Of a DNA stretch of 12,765 bases, positions 7,786 through 12,765 are shown piece by piece. The position numbers and the translations under genes are program-made. This DNA is from DATLXH01 sp035576005. Lineage in GTDB: Bacteria > Acidobacteriota > Thermoanaerobaculia > Gp7-AA8. The notes under the pieces were generated by a model. The model searched no databases, was not told the origin of the DNA, and saw only the letters and a program-made list of their open reading frames with translations. How positions within the stretch are numbered: the first letter of the stretch is position 1; each line of letters starts with the position of its first letter. The stretch spans positions 1 to 12,765 of the forward strand of contig DATLXH010000076.1 of assembly GCA_035576005.1 (NCBI GenBank). The letters are read 5' to 3'.

Positions 7786-8646
7786 TCATGGGGCGAGAGT
7801 CTCGCCCGCAGCTGGTGGACTGGCGACGAAGGCGAGGACCTCGCGGTCATAACGGTCACCTTCGAGTGAAGGGATCTGACAGTGGCCTGCCGTTTCCGAG
7901 ATTAACAACCGTTTCGGAACCCTCAGCGCGGCGAACAGCTCTCGTCCAAGAGAGATGGGGAGAGTCGTGTCACGAGCTCCATGCATGACCAGAACAGGGC
8001 GGCCCGCATCGTTGAGCCAGTCGAGCGTCCGAAGCGACTTGCGTACATAGAGGTGAAGGGGAACGTTCGGGTAGATCATTCTTCCCACGCTCTGGAGCGA
8101 GGGGAACGAGTTCTCGATCACTACACAGCGCACCGGGCGCTCCCTGGCAACCCATGCAGCGTAGGCTCCGCCCAGCGATTCGCCGTAAACCGCGATCGAC
8201 GGTCGCGGCCGCGAGAGTGCGTCGGCGACGAAGTCATACGCTGCGATCGAGTCGAGGTAGAGCGCCGCCTCAGTTGGCACTCCCTCACTCCGTCCGTAGC
8301 CGCGATAGTCGAACAGGAAGACGTTCAAGCCTTTCTGCGCGAGTCGCGCGGCGTGCGTGCCGCGCTCGGAGATGTTGTTTCCATTTCCATGGAACCAGAT
8401 GAGGGTGGGCGCTGATGGATCGGTCGCACGAAAACTCCATGCGTGAAGTCGCGTCCCGTCGCCTGATGGAAAAAAATGATCGTCGGGCCGCACCGCCAGC
8501 CGGCCGACCTCCCAGTTTCCGGCGGGATAACGCTCGGGGTAAAAGAGGGAAGTCCTTTTCACGAGACCGACGAAGAGAGCACCGCCCGCCACCGCTGTGA
8601 TGACGAGTAGAGCGAGGATCATGACGAGCTTGACGATCACGATCAT
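7786..8646 (-). CDS. Membrane-anchored alpha/beta hydrolase (BEM46/ABHD13-like)
   Basis: A 286-residue serine hydrolase with one N-terminal transmembrane helix (about 3-29). The fold markers are in order: oxyanion-hole HGNGNN (86-91), DYRGYGRSEG (113-122), nucleophile S157 in GESLGG, acid D226 in HGARD, and base H255 in AGH. This is the BEM46/ABHD13 or serine-aminopeptidase-like type, for which a thioesterase or lipase role is possible; the substrate is not known. The frame is open far upstream, but that extension is Arg/Cys-rich and antisense-like; the ATG at 8646 overlaps the stop of the preceding gene as ATGA, a classic translational coupling. Neighbours are a phosphatidyltransferase and a GalT-like enzyme, so a role in envelope lipid or glycolipid turnover is plausible but inferred. 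Confidence 0.88.
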   Translation of the reverse strand: MIVIVKLVMILALLVITAVAGGALFVGLVKRTSLFYPERYPAGNWEVGRLAVRPDDHFFPSGDGTRLHAWSFRATDPSAPTLIWFHGNGNNISERGTHAARLAQKGLNVFLFDYRGYGRSEGVPTEAALYLDSIAAYDFVADALSRPRPSIAVYGESLGGAYAAWVARERPVRCVVIENSFPSLQSVGRMIYPNVPLHLYVRKSLRTLDWLNDAGRPVLVMHGARDTTLPISLGRELFAALRVPKRLLISETAGHCQIPSLEGDRYDREVLAFVASPPAAGETLAP

Positions 8647-9257
8647 GCCGTTGGCAAGCGTCTGACCTGCGCGAGGCGTTGCAGAAATCCGAGCACCGCA
8701 GCAACCAGAATCGCGACTGTCATCCACTCCGCAATCGTCAGCGTCAGAAAACGATGGTGGGCGAGTTGCGAACGATGGAGCGTGAACAGGACAATCGGCA
8801 TAACGATGAGTCCTAGTACGAACTCGCCGCGTCCAACAGCATCGTAATCGCGTTTTCCGAAGGACGCCTCCATCTGAGTGCCTATGTAGCCGTTCAGCGA
8901 GACGGCAAGCAGGGTCAGAACAGCGAGAGGCAACCGGATCTCTGCACCGATCGTCCAACCTGCCAGAAGGGCGCCGTCGCTGACCCGATCGGAAAGGTGA
9001 TCGAGAAAGTCTCCGATTCGGGACGTCTTCCCCTGTGCCCGGGCCACCGCACCGTCCAGAGCGTCGAGTAATCCCCCCACAGCGAGCAGCCCGGTAGCGA
9101 CCAGCAGGGCGGAGGGGCGGCGGGCGGATTGCGCCAGGGTGGATGCGGCAACCAGGTTCAACCCTAACGCCAATCCGGTCAGTGCGTTAGGAGAAATCGG
9201 CAGTTTTGAGGCGACTGGATGAAGCCACTGATTGATGCGCGTTCGCCACGGGTTCAC
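8643..9257 (-). CDS. CDP-alcohol phosphatidyltransferase family membrane protein
   Basis: A 204-residue membrane enzyme that joins a CDP-linked group to an alcohol, as in phosphatidylglycerol or phosphatidylinositol-phosphate synthesis. The full family signature is present: D65-x2-D68-G-x2-A72-R73-x8-G82-x3-D86-x3-D90, with all four metal-binding aspartates. Hydrophobic helices surround it (about 25-42, 48-66, 95-120, 140-160, 172-192). Which alcohol is used cannot be told. The start is a GTG at 9257; a TACAAT lies exactly six bases upstream with no ribosome binding site, compatible with a leaderless mRNA. Its stop overlaps the start of the hydrolase gene by four bases. It is the first gene of the minus-strand operon and diverges from the GH18 gene. 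Confidence 0.9.
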   Translation of the reverse strand: MNPWRTRINQWLHPVASKLPISPNALTGLALGLNLVAASTLAQSARRPSALLVATGLLAVGGLLDALDGAVARAQGKTSRIGDFLDHLSDRVSDGALLAGWTIGAEIRLPLAVLTLLAVSLNGYIGTQMEASFGKRDYDAVGRGEFVLGLIVMPIVLFTLHRSQLAHHRFLTLTIAEWMTVAILVAAVLGFLQRLAQVRRLPTA

Positions 9258-9263
9258 ACTCTG

Positions 9264-9269
9264 ATTGTA
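9264..9269 (-). promoter_or_regulatory. Candidate leaderless promoter -10 box of the phosphatidyltransferase operon
   Basis: On the minus strand TACAAT, six bases, then the GTG start at 9257. The -35 is poor (TTCATT at 18 bases spacing, inside the palindrome at 9289-9302). Transcription would start at or next to the start codon. Motif-based only. Confidence 0.35.
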
Positions 9270-9288
9270 AAGGGATCAGGCAGTGGGA

Positions 9289-9302
9289 ATGAAACGTTTC
9301 AT
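9289..9302. promoter_or_regulatory. Perfect 14-bp palindrome, candidate operator (LacI-family type)
   Basis: ATGAAACGTTTCAT is its own reverse complement and has the central CG with flanking AAA/TTT typical of LacI-family operators. It sits between two divergent genes, 32 bases from the phosphatidyltransferase start and 24 bases upstream of the riboswitch aptamer, where it could control one or both promoters. A sugar-responsive regulator would suit the GalT-like and GH18 genes. No regulator gene is in the window. Confidence 0.5.
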
Positions 9303-9325
9303 AGTTGTTATTTGACGTGCGATCA

Positions 9326-9404
9326 CACGATAAAGGCAAACTCTCGGCGACGAGAAGGCGCAAAGCTTCAGGTCTGATAACAGACGGCTGGGCTACCGAA
9401 CGTG
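9326..9404 (+). ncRNA. Class I cyclic di-GMP riboswitch aptamer (GEMM-I)
   Basis: The conserved layout is complete. P1: CACG (9326-9329) pairs with CGTG (9401-9404). Then AAAGGCAAAC; a stem CTCG/CGAG (9343-9354) capped by the GNRA tetraloop GCGA; the invariant GCGCAAAGC (9358-9366); a stem GTCTG/CAGAC (9372-9385) with loop ATAA; and GGCTGGGCTACCGA closing the fold. Aligned to the Vibrio Vc2 aptamer, the ligand-contact positions are G20 (first G of GGCAAA), A47 (first A of GCAAAGC) and C92 (first C of ACCGA). G20 predicts c-di-GMP rather than the cAMP-GMP variant, which has A there. It lies in the 5' leader of the secreted GH18 gene, a setting like c-di-GMP control of extracellular and biofilm proteins in other bacteria. 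Confidence 0.92.
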
Positions 9405-9467
9405 GCGAAGTGGTTTCCTTCGCACTCCCGAAACCGGGGGCGTTCCTAGTGAGAAGATCGCGAGGAG
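9405..9467 (+). promoter_or_regulatory. Expression platform and ribosome binding site of the GH18 gene
   Basis: Directly after the aptamer are two hairpins: GCGAAG/CTTCGC (9405-9423) and CCCG/CGGG (9427-9438). Neither is followed by a T-run, so a terminator switch is not evident. The ribosome binding site is AGGAG (9463-9467), seven bases before the ATG. CTCC at 9425-9428 could pair with GGAG at 9464-9467, so ligand-dependent hiding of the site is possible. The direction of control (on or off) cannot be read from this. Confidence 0.45.
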
Positions 9468-9474
9468 CGTCGGC

Positions 9475-10959
9475 ATGCGTTTCAGGGTCTTCGCGTTTGC
9501 AGCAGCCTTCATGGCGATGAGCGTCAGCGCGTCGGCGTACCGGACCTCGGTCTGGATCGCTCCCTGGGAACAAAGCTCCCTGACCTCGGTTCAGATCAAC
9601 GGCGCGCACATCAGCGAGTCGAATCCTGTCTGGTACTCGATGAATGCTGACGGATCGATTGCCAAGAACGGGAACGCGGAGAATCCTACCTGGCGTGCCG
9701 CAATGGTCGGTAGCGAGCTCATTCCCACCATTCAAAACGTAGTCGCCAGTCGTTTCAACGGTTCTACGGTCGTGAACCTGCTGAGCAGCCCCGCAACACG
9801 TGAGTCGCACGCCGAAGCGATCGCCCAGCTCGTCATTCAGAATGCCTTCGACGGAATCGACATCGATTACGAGCGGGTCCCGACTGCATCCAGAGCACAG
9901 TTCACCGACTTCATCAACGTGCTTGCCGCAAAACTGCACCGAGTCGGCAAGAAGCTCTCTGTCACGGTCTACCCGAAACTCTCGGACAAGCAGAACTGGG
10001 ACGGTCCCGGCTCGCAGGACTGGGGCGCAATCGGTGCAGTCGCGGATTTAGTCAAGATCATGGTTTACGATTTCCACTGGTCGACCAGTGAAGCCGGCTC
10101 GATCACCCCGCTGACCTGGCTCGATGGCGTGACCACCTATGCTGAGAGCGTGATGGCCTCGCAGAAAGTCATGATCGGACTTCCCTGGTACGGATATGAC
10201 TGGGTTGCGAGCAAAGGCACGCCAATCGACTACACGAGCGCGATGGCTCTGATCCGCACGACGGGCGCTACAGTTTCACGCGATGCTGAGGGAGAAGTCA
10301 CCTTTACGTATGCAGGTGGCCATGTTGTTTACTTCCAGGACGCCGAGAGCTACTCGAAAAAGATCGATGTCCTCGTCCAGAAGCATCCCTCGATCGGTGG
10401 GTTCGCGCACTGGAGATCAGGAAACGAGGATCCAGCGACTTGGCAGCGTGTAGCAGCGTTGAAGAATGGATCGACTGCTCCGGTCGCTACCCCCGCGACG
10501 ACCGCTCCTGCGCCGCCGACGTCAGCTCCCACCACTCCAGCGCCTCCCACTACACCCGGTCCTCCGACGGGCGGCGGTACCACTCAGCCACCGTCAGGAT
10601 CAGGCGCAGCACCGGTCACGGGCGACTTTGCAGTATCCGGCCCGGCGACGCTTGCGGTAACCGCGGGTGGACTGGCTGCGGCCGAGTATGGAGTCATCGC
10701 CATCAACGGCTTCGCTTCGAACGTAAATGTGTCCGTTGAAAAAGTCTCGAGCTTCCGGGGCGATGTCGTCCTCAACGCATCGACGATCAGCCCCTCGAGC
10801 CGCGCTACGCTGTCGATGAATGTCGAGCGCGGTACGGTCGCGGGCGACTACCAGCTCCGCCTCCGCTTCGTGAGCGGCACTCGTCAGCACGAGCAGATGG
10901 TGACAGTGCAGGTCAAAGCCGCAGCCACGACCCCGCCGCGCCACGCGGTAATCGTTTAG
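9475..10959 (+). CDS. Secreted GH18 (chitinase/YaaH-like) glycoside hydrolase
   Basis: A 494-residue exported protein. Signal peptide 1-21 ends in ASA. The GH18 barrel spans about 23-330 and carries DxxDxDxE as D126, D129, D131 and catalytic acid E133 in FDGIDIDYE, plus MVYDFHW (196-202) and the late-barrel GGFAHWRSGNED (308-319). A Pro/Thr/Gly-rich linker (about 335-380) leads to a C-terminal beta-rich domain of about 100 residues (381-482), Ig-like in its strand pattern. GH18 enzymes cut chitin, peptidoglycan or other GlcNAc-containing glycans by substrate-assisted catalysis; the compact barrel recalls YaaH/cortex-lytic types more than large chitinases. The leader holds a c-di-GMP riboswitch, so this is probably a biofilm or surface-associated enzyme. 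Target glycan is not known. Repeat D begins 11 bases after its stop. Confidence 0.9.
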   Translation: MRFRVFAFAAAFMAMSVSASAYRTSVWIAPWEQSSLTSVQINGAHISESNPVWYSMNADGSIAKNGNAENPTWRAAMVGSELIPTIQNVVASRFNGSTVVNLLSSPATRESHAEAIAQLVIQNAFDGIDIDYERVPTASRAQFTDFINVLAAKLHRVGKKLSVTVYPKLSDKQNWDGPGSQDWGAIGAVADLVKIMVYDFHWSTSEAGSITPLTWLDGVTTYAESVMASQKVMIGLPWYGYDWVASKGTPIDYTSAMALIRTTGATVSRDAEGEVTFTYAGGHVVYFQDAESYSKKIDVLVQKHPSIGGFAHWRSGNEDPATWQRVAALKNGSTAPVATPATTAPAPPTSAPTTPAPPTTPGPPTGGGTTQPPSGSGAAPVTGDFAVSGPATLAVTAGGLAAAEYGVIAINGFASNVNVSVEKVSSFRGDVVLNASTISPSSRATLSMNVERGTVAGDYQLRLRFVSGTRQHEQMVTVQVKAAATTPPRHAVIV

Positions 10960-10970
10960 CTTCGGGTTAA

Positions 10971-11149
10971 CCCGCATTTCTCACAGACCTTTGTCGTGAG
11001 ACGGCGGAGAGTGGCTTGGATGCGAGGCGCACGGCGATTTTGCGACGAAGGCCATAGTCGACACTATGTCAAGGAGCGAAATTGCGGTGCAACGAAGCAG
11101 ACAGGCCGCTATCCGTCGTCTCGCGGCGAAGGTCTGTGAGAAATGCGGG
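10971..11149. repeat. Palindromic repeat element D (179 bp)
   Basis: Same ends as A and B; centre CATAGTCGACACTATG with one extra C before it. It starts 11 bases after the GH18 stop. It is almost identical to the reverse complement of element E (four substitutions and one indel by eye), and D and E bracket the nucleotidyltransferase gene in opposite orientation. Its internal GTGAGACG/CGTCTCGC pair contains a G-T wobble where B has a perfect pair. Confidence 0.93.
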
Positions 11150-11174
11150 TTCGGTCCTCCAGTCCGCCGCTGAC

Positions 11175-11202
11175 TTCCGAAGGTGCGAAGCAGGCTTATA
11201 CT
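11175..11202 (+). promoter_or_regulatory. Candidate promoter of the nucleotidyltransferase gene
   Basis: TATACT at 11197-11202 with TTCCGA at 11175-11180, 16 bases apart (three of six matches in the -35). Six bases after TATACT comes an in-frame GTG at 11209, the same -10/six bases/GTG layout as at the phosphatidyltransferase gene, suggesting leaderless translation. Confidence 0.4.
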
Positions 11203-11208
11203 CTCGAC

Positions 11209-11817
11209 GTGACGAGCCCTGAAAGTCTCTGGATGCAGTTGCGCGAGGGGAGCAGGTTTTTCAAAGAGGAAGGAGCTCTCCATTCAACTCTCTCCGGGCT
11301 GACGGCGAAACTTGCTGATGAAGGAATCGACTACGCGGTAATTGACGGAATTGCGCTACTCACGCACGGCTATCGTCGTTACACAGAGGATCTCGACATC
11401 CTCACGACTCGGGCCGGACTCGGGCGCTTTCGCGGAAGACTCGTCGGGCGCGGCTATCGTCCGGCTTTTCCGGGTGCGCAGAAGAGCTACCGTGACACGG
11501 AAACAAACGTCAGGATCGATTTCATCATGGCGGGCGAGTATCCGGGCGACGGCAAGCCCAAACCGGTGAGCTTCCCGGATCCCGCTGAAGCTCGATTGAA
11601 TAAAGATGGCATCTGGTTCATTACGCTCGAGAAGCTCGTGGAGTTGAAACTAGCCTCCGGCCTGTCGGCTCCTCACCGGCTCAAAGACCTGGCCGACATC
11701 GTCGAGCTAATCGTGAGTCGCGCGTTATCTCGCGATCTGGCGGGTAAGCTCGATGAGAGTGTGCGCACCGAGTACCTCCGCCTGTGGGATGCAGCCCAGG
11801 CACGCCCCGCGGAGTAG
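11209..11817 (+). CDS. Nucleotidyltransferase-fold protein (MNT/AbiEii-like)
   Basis: A small stand-alone nucleotidyltransferase-fold protein, 202 residues from the GTG at 11209. Seen: a helix, then YAVIDGIALLTHGYRRYTEDLDIL, the N-terminal core of this family with the metal-binding DxD, and a third acidic residue in VRIDFI; later ITLEKLVELKL and HRLKDLADIVELI, typical of AbiEii/DUF6036-like proteins. The usual GG of the first motif is DG here. Many relatives are toxins of type IV systems or uncharacterised transferases; no antitoxin gene is adjacent. An ATG at 11143 is in frame but lies inside repeat D and gives an unlikely N-terminus; an ATG at 11233 is a further option. The gene lies between inverted repeats D and E. 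Confidence 0.75.
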   Translation: MTSPESLWMQLREGSRFFKEEGALHSTLSGLTAKLADEGIDYAVIDGIALLTHGYRRYTEDLDILTTRAGLGRFRGRLVGRGYRPAFPGAQKSYRDTETNVRIDFIMAGEYPGDGKPKPVSFPDPAEARLNKDGIWFITLEKLVELKLASGLSAPHRLKDLADIVELIVSRALSRDLAGKLDESVRTEYLRLWDAAQARPAE

Positions 11818-11846
11818 GGCGACTCCAGGTCGCCCCGTTGCGTCAG

Positions 11847-12024
11847 CCCGCATTTCTCACAGACCTTCGCCGCGAGACGACGGATAGCGGCCTGCCTGCT
11901 TCGTTGCACGGCAATTTCGCTCCTTGACATAGTGTCGACTATGCCTTCGTCGCAAAATCGCCGTGCGCCTCGCATCCAAGCCACTCTCCGCCGTCTCCCG
12001 ACAAAGGTCTGTGAGAAATGCGAG
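11847..12024. repeat. Palindromic repeat element E (178 bp), inverted relative to D
   Basis: Reads as the reverse complement of D: the centre is CATAGTGTCGACTATG. The right end is GCGAG instead of GCGGG. It begins 29 bases after the nucleotidyltransferase stop and ends 29 bases before the transposase gene. The 5' end of the insertion sequence must lie in or near 12025-12053, but I could not define its terminal inverted repeat. Confidence 0.93.
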
Positions 12025-12053
12025 CTAGGAGCCTGCGCGGTAGAAAGGGCGAG

Positions 12054-12765
12054 ATGCTGGTAAAATTGGGCATGCCGACAAGTTACCGCGAGTACGTGCC
12101 CGAGCAGTCGTTGCTACTGCCGCCGTCGTTGCGTGATTGGTTGCCCGAAGGACATTTGGTTCACTTCATTTCGGATGTCGTGGATCAGTTGGATCTGAAA
12201 GCGTTTTACAAGCGGTACGAGGGAGACGGACGGCGTAAGCAGCCGTTCGAACCTCGGATGATGGTGAAGGTTCTGCTGTATGCGTATGCGAGCGGAACGT
12301 TCTCGTCGCGGAAAATCGCCAAGCGGATCGAAGAAGACGTGGCGTTACGAATGCTGGCCGGAGGGAACTTTCCGTCGCATCGAACGATCTCCGATTTCCG
12401 AAAGCTGAACCTGGAGGCATTCCGCGGGGTATTCGTGCAAGTGGTGCGTTTCGCTCAGGAGGCAGGGCTGGTGCGCATGGGCACGATTGCGACGGATGGG
12501 ACGAAAGTGAAGGCGAACGCGAGCAAGCACAAAGCGATGAGCTATGGGCGGATGGTGCAGGAAGAGAAACGCCTGGAGAAAGAGATCGAACAACTGGTCA
12601 AGCAGGCGGAGAAGGAAGACGCTGAAGAGGATGCTGAGTTCGGAGACGATGTTCGTGGAGATGAACTACCCGAGGATCTGCGGCATCGTGAGACGCGGCT
12701 CAAGAAGATCAAGGAAGCCAAGAAGCGGCTGGAGGACCGTCAGGTAGAGGCCGACCAGAAGAAGG
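12054..12765 (+). CDS. IS1182-family transposase, 5' part (cut by window end)
   Basis: An open frame of 237 codons running off the right edge. The N-terminal part reads like IS1182-family transposases: SLLLPPSLRDWLPEGHLVHF (about 19-38), FEPRMMVKVLLYAYASGTFSSR (about 64-85), an HRTISDFRKLN segment (about 117-127), and the first catalytic aspartate of the DDE triad in ATDGTKVKANASKHKAMS (about 150-167), followed by a charged coiled-coil region (about 172-237). The ATG at 12054 follows AGAAAGG by five bases; an in-frame ATG at 12072 is an alternative. The remaining catalytic D and E and the right end of the element lie outside. No frameshift is seen in the part present, so it may be functional. 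It abuts repeat element E. Confidence 0.92.
   Translation, partial: MLVKLGMPTSYREYVPEQSLLLPPSLRDWLPEGHLVHFISDVVDQLDLKAFYKRYEGDGRRKQPFEPRMMVKVLLYAYASGTFSSRKIAKRIEEDVALRMLAGGNFPSHRTISDFRKLNLEAFRGVFVQVVRFAQEAGLVRMGTIATDGTKVKANASKHKAMSYGRMVQEEKRLEKEIEQLVKQAEKEDAEEDAEFGDDVRGDELPEDLRHRETRLKKIKEAKKRLEDRQVEADQKK

Noticed and set aside
8647..8958. Long N-terminal extension of the hydrolase
   Set aside because: Arg/Cys-rich, antisense-like composition, overlaps the phosphatidyltransferase gene; the ATGA-coupled start at 8646 begins directly with the transmembrane helix.
9335..9335. Riboswitch as the cAMP-GMP (GEMM-Ib) variant
   Set aside because: The position equivalent to Vc2 G20 is G, not A, so c-di-GMP is the better prediction.
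10350..10583. Gly/Val-rich minus-strand reading frame
   Set aside because: It is the antisense of the Pro/Thr-rich linker of the GH18 protein.
1919..12024. CRISPR array
   Set aside because: The repeats are about 178 bp, kilobases apart, in both orientations, with genes between them and no regular spacers.

Overview
The window is GC-rich bacterial chromosome with three gene groups and an unusual density of hairpin repeats. The class I c-di-GMP riboswitch, the bactofilin/M23 pair, large GT-C and YfhO membrane proteins, and abundant dispersed palindromes suggest an environmental Gram-negative bacterium such as Acidobacteriota or a similar soil lineage. This is inference; no rRNA or marker gene is present.

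Layout. 1-142: sequence entering from the left, ending in one stray repeat terminus. 233-1768 (+): a membrane-anchored M23 peptidase followed by a bactofilin, a pair that usually shapes the cell wall together. 2117-6487 (+): a YfhO-type membrane protein and a GT-C (PMT/ArnT-like) glycosyltransferase, both likely to act on lipid-linked sugars in cell-envelope glycan or glycoprotein synthesis. 9257-6828 (-): a tight three-gene operon of CDP-alcohol phosphatidyltransferase, membrane-anchored alpha/beta hydrolase and GalT-like nucleotidyltransferase. The intergenic region 9258-9474 has divergent genes on both sides and contains a perfect 14-bp palindrome (LacI-type operator shape) and a c-di-GMP-I riboswitch that leads into a secreted GH18 protein (9475-10959, +). 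11209-11817 (+): a MNT/AbiEii-like nucleotidyltransferase between two near-identical inverted repeats. 12054 to the end (+): an IS1182-family transposase cut by the window edge.

The main unexplained structure is a family of about 178-bp elements (A 1919-2094, B 4494-4671, D 10971-11149, E 11847-12024). Each is an imperfect palindrome over its whole length, with ends CCCGCATTTCTCACA / TGTGAGAAATGCGGG and a central CATAGTyGACACTATG. Element C (6499-6687) has related ends but a different hairpin core. Element A differs from the others by paired changes on both arms that keep the helix, so the folded form, not just the sequence, appears to be maintained. B, C, D and E sit at or just after stop codons of plus-strand genes, and B supplies the last nine codons of the YfhO gene. 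I see no rRNA, tRNA or CRISPR array.
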